Shown here one piece after another: positions 11,916 to 22,712 of a stretch of DNA of 64,000 nt; within the stretch, counting starts at the first letter, position 1; each line of letters begins with the position of its first letter. The notes beneath the pieces were generated by a model that saw nothing but the letters and a program-made list of their open reading frames with translations, was not told the origin of the DNA and searched no databases. A program made the position numbers and the translations under genes. Source of the stretch: Agriotes lineatus (Eukaryota > Arthropoda > Insecta > Coleoptera > Elateridae); contig OW679197.1 of NCBI GenBank assembly GCA_940337035.1, forward strand, positions 57,929,903 through 57,993,902. Direction: 5' to 3'.

Positions 11916-13344
11916 ATGAAGCTGCCAAAAATAGAAAGCCACGGTCACCTTTACCAGTACCTAGCAACGCTATCAGGTAAACCATGGCAAAACAAAGAAC
12001 AAATATTAACTCTTTATTCTAGGGTCGTTTTCCGTGGTAGCAACGGGTATTAACCTGGGATGGACGTCTCCTTATTTACCACAAATCTTGAACGGGACGT
12101 ATCCTGGGATCTCGATGACAAGCGATGAAGGCTCTTGGTGCGCCGTGATGCCCTTCGTGGGAGCCCCGCTGGGGGCCCTTTACACTGCTCTGTTAGTCGA
12201 CAGAATTGGACGCAAATACACAACCCTATCCTTAGCACCCATAACATGTGCCATGTTTATCCTTCTGGCGTTTGCCAACGCAAGCTGGGTGATATGGTTG
12301 TCCAGGTTTGTGATTGGAGCAGTAGAGGGTGGTTTATATACAGTACTTCCCATGTATTTCGGCGAAATTGCGCACCCTTCCAGGAGGGGATTTGTGACAT
12401 CCAGTATAGGAATGGCAGGAATAATTGGCTTGCTATTCATTAACGTACTTGGAATCTACTTTTCAATATGTACCTCGGCCTTGATATCTTCTGTGGTACC
12501 AGTGATACATTTCTTGACATTCATGTGGATGCCGGAGTCGCCCTACTATTTAATTAAGGAGGGAAGGAAAGCTGAGGCGGAGAAGAACTTGCAAGCCTTG
12601 AGAGGAAGCAGCGACGTCCAAGAAGAAATAAATGAGTTATGCGAGGCTGTAGCAAGACAAGAAGCTAACCAAAATCCGAAAATAACAGATTTGTGGATGG
12701 TAAAGAGCAATCGACGGGCTGCTATTATCTTTACAATCATAAATGCTACCAAAAAGTTCAGCGGGAAGAATCCGTTCATGTTTTACACCGTGATGATTTT
12801 CCAAATGGCCGAAGGGAGCCTCGATGCCAACCTGTCTGTCGTGATTTATATTTGCATCGAGGTAGTGGCAGCAGGCGGAGCTTTATTTCTACAAGACAGG
12901 CTGGGACGGCGCCCTATTCTCATCACTTCCACCGTGGGGTGCGCCCTTTCGTTAGCAATTGGAGGTTTGTACTTCTTCCTGAAGGACTACAATGCGTCGT
13001 ATGTGGTACAGTTGGGGTGGCTACCACTTACAGCTCTCATCGTGTACAATGTGTTTTACAATTTGGGGTTGGAGTTCGCATCGAATATTTACCTGGGGGA
13101 GCTTTTCCCCACTAACATCAAAGCGATAGCGCTAAGCGTGGGAGATACTGTTTCGGTAATCAACAGCACTATCGCGTCGAAGCTTTTTCAAATTCTGCTG
13201 GACAGTCAAGGAATGTTTCTTCCATTTTGGGTCTTCTCCGGATGCTGCGTTGTGGGGCTGATATTTATTCTAAAATATGTACCGGAGACTAAGAATAAGA
13301 CCCTGGAGGAAATACAGCTGTACCTCATTAGAAAAACGCAGTAA
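11916..13344 (+). CDS. Tret1-like MFS sugar transporter, intact, two exons
   Basis: Exon 1 is 11916-11976, starting MKLPKIESHG. A 46-bp GT-AG intron (11977-12022) splits a glycine codon. Exon 2 is 12023-13344, stop TAA. The product is 460 residues, the usual size for insect Tret1-like sugar porters, with 12 predicted helices and both ends cytosolic (family knowledge). Motifs: LGWTSPYLP (32-40) after TM1, DRIGRK (80-85), a TM4 arginine at 115, PESPYY (191-196), DRLGRRP (312-318), YLGELFP (377-383), PETKNK (441-446). The sugar-contacting TM7 motif, QQLSGIN in GLUT1, reads KKFSGKN (264-270), and the TM10 GPxPW motif is replaced by GLEFASNIY (369-377). The likely role is facilitated transport of a small polar solute across the plasma membrane; trehalose or glucose is uncertain. 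The region upstream lies between it and a minus-strand pseudogene. Confidence 0.92.
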
Positions 13345-14719
13345 AGAGTAAAAATGTGATATCCGAGTAAGTGTGATTTGCGTCGTCGATGTGAAGAACT
13401 AGTTGTAGCGGAAATATTAAAAGAATGATACTCGATTTCATTTGCATTTAAATCGTAAGCGAGCAACACTTCAGGATCGAATATCTTTCCATAACGGATG
13501 CATGGAACTTATTCTGCGAAATCGGCATCTGTCGCGCAATTTCCGCATTTGTTTAAAATTGGCTGCGGTGAGTTGTAGTTATTTTAGAACATAAAGCGTG
13601 TGTGTTATTTAAAGCACGGATTAACTGATAAGAACTGTTATCACACTTTTCTAAGATTGGGAGTATAGTCGTTATTATATATAAACTTGGTGATAAAACC
13701 TAATATTCCTTTTATTCGAAGATATTACAATGTTTTTTTAGTCCTAGGCAAGATGAAGAAGAAGTTGAGCCCATAATAGTTCTATTCATTTATTTAAGCT
13801 TTCCAGTGTAGAACAAATTAGCGAATTCCAAATTACTTATCCAAATTGACATTTTAACTCCAGCCGCAGGTGACCTTTTGGCATTCGCCCGACAAGATGA
13901 GGTTTAGCGGTGAGGCATTAATGTCACTCCAAGCAAACATGTTGCTTCAATGTCAGTCCTAACCAATATGAGTTTATGAGCAGCTTACGAATGCAATCCC
14001 ATTCATATGCATAGGGTGTCAATATACTGCATTTTAAGCGATGTGCAATGGATTATCATCGGCCAAGGCCGCCGGAGGTGGGCAGACGTATAAAAACCAA
14101 TCGACTGAAACGGGAGCACTAATTTACCTTGCTGCTGTAAAAATGGCCGTGTGAAGGTGGAGACGGTTATTTCCGGGCGATGCCTTTATTTAGAGATTTC
14201 CCAAGGCTTGAATGAACGCTTGCAATTTTACCTACAAAAATGGAGTCTCCCCTACTCTACTATTATTTCAAATTTCCTCTGTTACTGCTCATAATTAAAG
14301 ACTGAGAGCTGGTATTTTGAAATTAGCAATTGAAGTGGATGGATGGATTCTACTAACGATAAACAAACTTTTGAAAATTAAAAGCTAGCATCCCTCAGCT
14401 GCAGCAGCAAGAGCAGCAGAGGAAAATGAACTTAAAACACTAGAATTTTGAAAATGGTTTTCAAAAGGTAAAAAACAGGGAGTTCTCAACTTACAGACGA
14501 ATTTCGCTTATAGAACGTTTGCTAAACGAGCTTGTGCGATACGCATCGTATCACTTGACAATCAGCTTAAAGCAGTTTAAAAAAGTTATTGTTTATCTAA
14601 AATTTGCAATTATAGTACAGCCGAAATGTACTTTAGGAAATAGTGGCGGCCAACGATCTATATGGATAAAAATAATCAATCTAAAGGTGTTTTTTCGTAG
14701 CTTATTAAATTTTCTTTAA
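13345..14719. other. 3' flank and intergenic sequence
   Basis: Holds the presumed 3' UTR of the transporter and then non-coding sequence. A GC-richer patch lies at about 14040-14240. No open frame with a recognisable product. Confidence 0.5.
13416..13421 (+). terminator. Candidate polyadenylation signal
   Basis: ATTAAA, the common variant signal, 72 bases after the stop codon of the intact transporter. Confidence 0.4.
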
Positions 14720-14980
14720 AATGGTATTAGTTTGATCTTCCTATTGTAAAAAAATAACAAAGTTATGACGGTTTAAATTTTCGCGCTTTCAGTTAATATT
14801 GATTACTAATCATTTTTTGTTGGCAACTTTGAACGTACAATTCTAATAAAAACTGTTTTAAATAAATCCTATACGCAATTCAATTATCTACAATTTATAA
14901 ATTTTCTTCACTTTCTAGGATAAAAATTCGTCGAGTTATGGACACAAATGTCTCCAATATTGCAATTAAAAAATATATAA

Positions 14981-16057
14981 ACATGAAAGATACTCCTTAA
15001 TTGTAATACTGATAGAGGAACTACATGCGATTTTTTTCTTAAATACTCATTCAAAAATATTATTGTGGTTTTTTTAGTACAATAATTAGATTTCCAAAAT
15101 GTTTTATTTTCACAAAATCGTTAGTATTGTTATTTATTTGATCATTTTAATGGTTAAACAATTAAATTGACACATTTTATGAATTTTAAATTATTAAATA
15201 CCTTTGCAATGAGGGCTGCTACGTGTAATTAGAATAATAACAACCCGTTACATGAAAGATACTCCTTAATTGTAATATTGATAGAGGAACTACATGTGAT
15301 TTTTTTCTTATACACTCATTCAAAAATATTATTGTGGTTTTTTTAGTACAATAATTAGATTTCCAAAATGTTTTATTTTCACAAAATCGTTAGTATTGTT
15401 ATTTATTTGATCATTTTAATGGTTAAACAATTAAATTGACACATTTTATGAATTTTAAATTATTAAATACCTTTGCAATGAGGGCTGCTACGTGTAATTA
15501 GAATAATAACAACCCGTTACATGAAAGATACTCCTTAATTGTAATATTGATAGAGGAACTACATGTGATTTTTTTCTTATATACTCATTCAAAAATATTA
15601 TTGTGTTTTTTTTTAGTACAATTATTAGATTTCCAAAATGTTTTCTTTTCACAAAATTGTTAGTATTGTTATTTATTTGATCATTTTAATGGTTAAACAA
15701 TTTAATTGACACATTTTATGAATTTTAAATTATTAAATACCTTTGCAATGAGGGCTGCTACGTGTAATTAGAATAATAACAACCCGTTACATGAAAGATA
15801 CTCCTTAATTGTAATATTGATAGAGGAACTACATGTGATTTTTTTCTTATATACTCATTCAAAAATATTATTGTGGTTTTTTTAGTACAATTATTAGATT
15901 TCCAAAATGTTTTCTTTTCACAAAATTGCTAGTATTGTTATTTATTTGATCATTTTAATGGTTAAACAATTTAATTGACACATTTTATGAATTTTAAATT
16001 ATTAAATACCTTTGCAATGAGGGCTGCTACGTGTAATTAGAATAATAACAACCCGTT
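14981..16057. repeat. 269-bp tandem repeat, 4 copies
   Basis: Four head-to-tail copies start at 14981, 15250, 15519 and 15789, each beginning acatgaaagatactcctt and ending aataacaacccgtt. They differ by only a few substitutions and single-base indels. The array sits just inside the left inverted end of the larger element, a subterminal position. Confidence 0.95.
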
Positions 16058-16994
16058 AAAATAGCATTTTAATATGGTCGCAAATTTCGAAAAAAGCAAA
16101 AAACAAGGGTATTTTCTTTTTTTATAAACAACAACCAATATTTTTTAACAGTACTGCATCAACTGTGTACTTACAAATTTTCAAGTAGTTATCATATTTT
16201 ACTGGCATAAAAATAATAAAGTAAAATAGAGATTTTTTCGAATTCAAAAACACTTTTCCCTAAGTTTTTGCTTGATAAACTATTAAATCATACAGAAAGG
16301 GTTTTTTATAAATTAAATTTAAAATAATTGTCACCTTTGTTTTATATTTACAATATTTTCCTGATACTTAAGTATACAAAGTTACAGATGTTTATTATAA
16401 AACTGTACTTTTGTAGAGTAAAAACATTAATCCATAGAAATAAATAGTCATCCATATCTTATTCTGAATGAAATTAACACTATCTGAAAACTGTGAAAGG
16501 TATTCGCCCGGTACCGATATTTTGCTATTTTTGGAGTTAATATTGACCTGAATAATAAAAAGCTTAATAACAACCATAATTCGCGCCTCTCTTACTTTTA
16601 GTTCTATGTAACTCTGTTATTTATTTTTTTTTGTTAAAATTTCTCTCCCTTTTTAAAATAATAATTTTCGTATATTAATTACTATAGTTCTTGTATAACA
16701 TTTTTAACTGCTTTTATTATATTTTTTAAGTACATGTATGCATTTCATGGCTACAAAAATCATAAATAAACTAACAATCACACTTATTCCCATTTATATT
16801 ACATGACGCTTCAAATTACGCTTGACCATATTTGATTTGGGTTAATTTTAAATCGAATTGCAATCACTTATCAACATTTGTAATTAAATATAGCTTTATG
16901 TGTACGCAGCTCGCGCAATAACAGGCCAGTCCAGTAGGTCGTTGAATTAGCAGCACACGCAAACTAGCGTAGACATTAAACTTAAAAAATTGTA
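16058..16994. other. AT-rich interior of the large inverted-end element
   Basis: Very AT-rich. A 60-codon minus-strand frame (16395-16577) has no recognisable domain and is probably chance. Confidence 0.4.
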
Positions 16995-17595
16995 TATACA
17001 GGGTGCTATGAAAGTGCACGTAATAATTTTAACTAGTGATAGAGCTGATCAAATTAAATAACTTTCCTATTTAGCGTTTTTGTTTTAATCGTAAATGTTT
17101 TAAATCATCTATCGTCTAAATTTGACGAGCCGTTTGGTAAACAAATATAACTTAAATGTGAAAGACACAAGTATAATAAAACTGCAAAAGTTTCTGCACA
17201 AAAAACATGCGGTCAATAACTTACCTACCTTAATTTATTGATAAGGTACGTTAGCGACCACTGCCATGTTGGAGAACGTCGCCTAATCACACTGTTGCGT
17301 CGGATATCCTTGTCTTTCATTGTAGGAATAAAAGAGTTGACCGACACACCAGTGCGATGTTCTCGAACATGGTCCAGATGTCAACTAAAAGTTTTATCAG
17401 AACGTGTGTAGTTGTTGTTGGTTTGCATTTCAAAGACATATTTTGTGCCATTAAATTAAAATATGCCATAGGCTGCTGAATTTTAATTTAGTTTTGGAAG
17501 TGTTTTCGAAAACATGGTAAATAAAAAAGAGTTCAGTTTTATGAGAACTCTAAGTGGTTAAATTCTTACGTGGACTTACATAACACCCTATATAC
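16995..17595. mobile_element. 600-bp TIR element (MITE-like)
   Basis: The left end, tatacagggtgctatgaaag then tgcacgtaataa, matches the reverse complement of the right end, tatatagggtgttatgtaag then tccacgtaagaa, over about 35 bp. An internal dyad (catgttggagaacgtcgc near 17265 against gcgatgttctcgaacatgg near 17354) suggests a foldback structure. TATA flanks both ends. It has no coding capacity. Confidence 0.65.
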
Positions 17596-18401
17596 AGAGC
17601 TGTAAGTTATTTAATACAGTTTCAATAACGTCTGTGTTCACTTCAATATGTGAGATAGCGTAGGTTACAAGTATAAGAGGTTTAAATGTAATAATTGGGA
17701 AGACTTCAAAAATGATAAAATATTTTTGTTTTCATAGTGATCGTGAAAGTCGTCTTTTTTTAACGAAAAATTGTATTGAAGGTTCCACTTTTTTTAACGC
17801 CTAAATTGTGAAAAAATTACACTTTTTTTAACTATTTTATTGAAATGTCAATTTGACATTTGTCACTTCGGAAGTCTTTTTCGACTAAATTGCGACCAAG
17901 AGATCACTATGCAACAAAACTACAAAAAGGACTTTCAAAACTAGTTGTACAAATTACTATTAATTCATCACTACATAGCAAATTACCTTTTTCTTAATTT
18001 CCAATACTCATAATTTTATACGCAAATGAAATAATAATAATTATTATTATTAAGTTCGTTACAAGAGCAGAGATTTTACAGTATATAATGCTCTATGTAT
18101 AAAGTCGTAAATATGCACAATGTACAAAAACAAAGTTAATTGTAACTAGGTATAGCATAAATATGCGCTTTAAATATAATTCAGTTCTTCATTGAAACAG
18201 TTTCAGCAGAAGCTAATTCCATGGATAAAATACCCAGTTTGACATAAATAAATTATTATAGGGACATTATTATATAAGTTTTTCATCATGCTACAATAAA
18301 TGTTACATATTGTGTTAATATGGCTGCTGCCATGTTTATACTTTTTGAAAATTACAATATTGGAGACATTCATGTCCACATCTCGTATAATTTTTATCTT
18401 C

Positions 18402-18641
18402 TTCTTACTCTTGTTATAGACCAGTGGCCTGTTTTAACCACAAAGTGGTTCTATGAGCCCTCTTTGCCCTTAGACCGGGTAGGTGGCTAGTCTTCCCCGT
18501 CGAAAGTGGGGAAGAGTCCCCTTGTTTAGGGGTTAGCGACTACCACAGGTGTTAGCGTGGTAGCCGGAGAGCTTACGATTTTAAAATCCTTCTAAAGTGC
18601 GCCTGAGAGGCTAGCAATTTCTCGCGGGGCCACCCGCTCAC
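18402..18641 (-). mobile_element. SINE-like retroposed insert with 14-bp target duplication
   Basis: A 240-bp GC-rich segment is bracketed by identical copies of taatttttatcttc at 18388-18401 and 18642-18655. It interrupts the right inverted end of the host element. Read on the minus strand, it begins gtgagcgggtggccccgcga and ends in an aagagtaagaagaag-type tail, like the tails of the LINE fragments in this window, so LINE mobilisation is plausible. Several hairpins are visible, for example ttccccgtc against its complement ggggaa. No clear A or B box was found, so it could also be a truncated LINE 3' end. Confidence 0.7.
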
Positions 18642-18832
18642 TAATTTTTATCTTCGAAAGTAAAAAATAAAATAATTTCGGAATAATTTACATTTTTTTC
18701 TTATATCTACCCGTGCTACTCAAAGTTGCTAAATAAATTGAACCCTAACTGGAAGCTCGAAAAATAACAAAAAACTTTAAACCGTCATAATGCTATTTTT
18801 ACAGCAGAAAGACAAAGAGAAAACTATTTTAG

Positions 18833-21754
18833 AGAACATTGCAGCTGTTGTGGGATCTTCGAAATCGAACTGCGAATACACGAAAAAGCGACCGTTGCCG
18901 AATCGGCGATATAGCAGTTTCAATTTGACGCGAGGGCTCAGGATTTTTCATCCCACACCGCCGCAAACACGCAGGCTAATCGTAATATTTATAAATGTTG
19001 CGCTTCTGAAAATATAATGCGATCTGTGGCTAAAGGGAGCAGTCTCACCGAAATATTGAAAATATTGTGCAAGTTTTGATTGAACTGTAAATGCGCAAGG
19101 TGAATTAAGGTATTCTTGTTGTGAGGCGTGTTTGGATGATTTTACATAATATATCGATTGCAGTTAGAACGTGTTTGTTTATCGCAGCGATTTTGGCTGT
19201 TTCATGCGGTTTTATTATAAAAATGGCGGATAGTAGCATTATTAATATTCCCAACATTAATTTTAAAAGCCCACCCTTAAAATACACTGGAATTATGACT
19301 ACCACACTGTTAGAATTACGTTCTACAACCAAATGTGCTTATGGCAAATTTAAAGTGATCTGCTATGATTGTACGAACTGCGACATTCGTCATAGATCGT
19401 TAGAAAATCAAAAATTGCCTATAGTTTCTTCGCTTCTGTAACAATGGAAATTCGAAAATAGCTTCAGAGCAGCACTCTCGATAGGGAGATCAATACAAAG
19501 AGGTACTTTGATGCAGCAGGTTGGGGCTGCGATATTTTACACCTGGGCGTCTGAATGATTGCCAGTAAATGTCCGAGTGTGTTTTATTAAAGTACGTGTA
19601 GAAGCAAAGTGTACATGGCTAAGTGGGTGAATAAACCATTACGAAGGCCTCGGGAGACCTTATCAATTAGCGCGACTTTGCGGCGAAACGAGCGAAACGC
19701 TAAACGGGGCCCACGCGGTGCAAAGGTCGTTAGCAGATAAAATTTGAGAAGCGGCGGATGAAATAAACCAATTTTAATTGGCACGTACTAAAACTTCACA
19801 CTATCAGAATTCCCTTTTTCCGTCTAACGCGACGCGCGTTATCAAAACGTCCGCCATAAAGTGATCATCAACGACGCGATAAAACTGCTCGTTTCCCGTC
19901 CATCCCGTGGAATTTGGCTGAAACCGTCTGCAGCGGGTACAAAGGAAAGCTACTTTGTTATTTTGATAAACTGCTGTGTTTTATGTGGGAATTAATGCAT
20001 GCGCCGCGTAACGTGGATTTAACAATAAACATTTTTATAATCATGATTTATCACTCTTAAAACGCCACCTCTATAAATAAAACTGTAGCCATGCGGGCGT
20101 ATAGACTTAAGCTCATTTTAAAGAAAATAAAACGGTGCCGAAGAGCGCCAGCACAAGTCGCGAATAGATTTCACTATTGGCCAGCCATTAAAGCTGCGAC
20201 GACCAGGAATGTATTAAACATAGAGATGTCGCTGTAACTTATAAGAGTGACATATATTGCTGAAATGTTTATGATTTTCTTATTATTTGTATCCACTAGA
20301 TATGGCAGGCTATATTGTGTCCAACTTGTGTTTTATTATTGTAGGAGAGTCGGACTACATAAGGCGGTGCAAAATGAATATGGCGCTACGGTTGGTTCGT
20401 ATTTCTATACAATTAAAAATTTGGCTATTTCAAGATTTCTGCCCATTTTCATAGTCGTCCAAAGTTCTAAAAGCTTTCGATAGGACGATAATAAAAAAAA
20501 AGTCAACGAAATATGGATTGAAAGGCTAAGATACAAACCGATAGCGATTGCTAATTAAGCGAAATGATAAGAAGTGAAACAGGGCTACCCTTTGACTCAA
20601 ATATTGTCCAGTTCCATAAGAGATAGCGTAATAGAAAACGTCAAAATATTACTTAGATACCAATTGGACAACCAAAATAGCCCACGCATAATTGATTTTA
20701 AACAAATGTGAGCATGTTACTGAGTTATGCTATTCTCGCCATTTTTGTATAAAAATTCACGAAACAACTGAAATTACACGCTTCAATTGCATTCGATTTT
20801 ATGTCCATACGCAACCCACAAGATTGCCTTTACCCTCGGATTTCATTACATTTCGGAAACACATTTGTAAATATGACGATAAGTCCACAACATCGCAAGC
20901 CTTCACGTCATGAAACTGATATACCGCCGATTCTGCAGCGACAGCGTTTTTCACCTAATTCCAATATAAGTTTGGAGCACATGTCGGGACGTCCTCAGTA
21001 GCTGCTAGCTGCTTGGTGCATATCATACGAGCGAGTGTGCTTACACATAACTTATGTTATGTTGTCATACTTCTTGGATGTTGTTTTACATATTTTAAGC
21101 GACATCGAGTAGCGATCTCCGGATCTCGTCACTTAAATCTTGTTATCTTATAACGGTCATGATAAAATATAATATTTTCAATTATAGAATAGCTCCTTTC
21201 TTTCTAATGACATATAAGCTGTTGACTGCAGGGAAGCTCCAGCCACTGTGAATAGAAGAAGCAATTGAAAGACCTACAATTTCTGATATTTTGTGACATC
21301 CTCTGGAAGAATAAATACGCAGCCATCGAGAATTAAATAAAAGTAGACTGAGGAGGCCCCCAAAGTTCTGGAACCTACTAAATGTACTGTTTTTCACAGT
21401 TTCTAATGAAAACTATTTATTGAATTTAGAGTGTATTACGATACTAAGCAGGTAAGGTATAGTTTTAAAATTTTGTTGTTAAAGGAGACAAATATTTCTA
21501 TGGTATTGATGAATAGACGTACAATATTAGCAGACATTCTAATCTCAACTGGGGAATTCCCTATAACATAACATATTTAACAAGACTTTCTTTACATGAA
21601 AATAAGTGTAAAGCTACATAAAACATTCATAAAGATACCAATAAGTAGGTACGTTTTGTCTAAATGCATTTAATACATTTTACAGTCTCGAGCTGTACAA
21701 ATTCGTTAGGCAAGTCTATCAACATTCTACCAATCCAGAAATCATACTGAAACA
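18833..21754. other. Intergenic, no gene recognised
   Basis: Short open frames of up to 106 codons show no domains. A GC-richer block lies at about 19560-20240. Nothing else can be supported. Confidence 0.45.
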
Positions 21755-22505
21755 AATGGAGGTGCTTTAATGTTCCCTCACATTGTCACGTTAATAAAAA
21801 AAAAAACAAAGGGGAGTTTGTAAATAAAAATTATTAATAAATTTCGTCTTGCCAATTAGACGTGTTTTCATCGCCCCCGTTAATTTTAATAACAGTGTAC
21901 TACTAAACACCATGTGGTGACACCGACGTGATTTAAACACGCAACCTTCTTAGTAGCTTTAAAGATGTTTGCAAAGATCCAAAAGGTTTTATAGCTAAGT
22001 ATAATTCCGATGCCATTATACAGAGTTATATTAATGCCATTTGACAAGAAAAAAGTTAATAAAATTCCGTCTTCTAATCAGGCGTTCATTAATCGTTCCA
22101 GTTAATTTTAATATTCTAATAGAATGTGCTAGTCAACACCAAGTAAACATTATATAGTGGTGACCTCGACGTGATTTGGACACGCAGCCTTAGTTTATAG
22201 CTTTAAGGATAATTGAAAAGATCCAGGAGACTTTATAACAAAGTATAATTCTGATGCTATTATACAGGTTATACTAGCTTTCCTAACTGGTTATTTTTAC
22301 TTTTGTGAGAGGGAGGGGGAGTAATGTAACGTTCCTTGACATTGATAGCAAAACGCTATTTGCAAATAAAAACAATTAAAATAATTTCATTTTCCCACTC
22401 ATGCGCGTTTTCATCGTTCCAGTTAATTTTAATATTCTAATACAATGTGCTAGTAAACGCCAAGTAAACACTACATAGCGGTGACCCCGACGTGATTTGT
22501 ACATT
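21755..22505 (+). mobile_element. Tandem TRIM-like LTR element with tRNA-Trp primer site
   Basis: Three related segments each have an LTR-like body containing an aataaa-type signal, then a primer-binding-site-like motif at 21915, 22158 and 22479, closest to TGGTGACCCCGACGTGATTT. That motif is complementary to the 3' end of tRNA-Trp. Between segments 2 and 3 the order is primer site, about 110 bp of internal sequence, purine tract GAGAGGGAGGGGGAG (22307-22321), then TGTAACG at 22325. The best LTR-like unit is 22325-22475 (151 bp, TG to CA). This is the layout of a terminal-repeat retrotransposon in miniature, here in tandem. No coding sequence. Confidence 0.65.
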
Positions 22506-22628
22506 TATACATAGCTTAGCTGTTTACCCTTGAAAAAAAAATGTATTAAAATAGGGAGAACACCCTGCATCGGTCCTACTGTCACCGCTCCCTTTATACC
22601 GCAGTCGTAAGCGAATATAGTACGTGAG

Positions 22629-22712
22629 GTCTCGTAGCCAAGAGGTTAAAGCGTCTGGCTAACAATCGTAGTCCGCGTCGGAGAACGAGTTCCAATCCCA
22701 ACGCCTGCGTAA
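22629..22712 (+). other. tRNA-like sequence (pseudogene or SINE head)
   Basis: tagccaagaggttaa resembles an A box of the tRNA-Ser/Leu type, and gagttccaatccc resembles a B box; spacing allows a long variable arm. The anticodon position would read AAC, but the anticodon and acceptor stems pair poorly, so a functional tRNA is unlikely. What follows does not match the SINE family at 57.9 kb. Confidence 0.45.

Larger units (their letters stand above)
14720..18832. mobile_element. Large non-autonomous element with about 250-bp inverted ends
   Basis: The left segment (about 14720-14985) is an imperfect reverse complement of the right segment (about 18330-18832, after removing a SINE-like insert). 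Paired blocks include gacggtttaaa with tttaaaccgtc, ggacacaaatgtctccaatattg with its counterpart near 18350-18374, and gcaactttga. The interior has no long open frame, so the element cannot encode its own transposase. It hosts a 269-bp tandem array and a 600-bp TIR element. Class is unassigned; outer ends and target duplication are uncertain. Confidence 0.6.

Noticed and set aside
19105..19441. Overlapping open frames on both strands near 19.1-19.4 kb
   Set aside because: No domain, no splice context and AT-biased composition; likely chance.
22629..22712. Functional tRNA gene
   Set aside because: A and B box-like segments are present, but anticodon and acceptor stems do not pair adequately.
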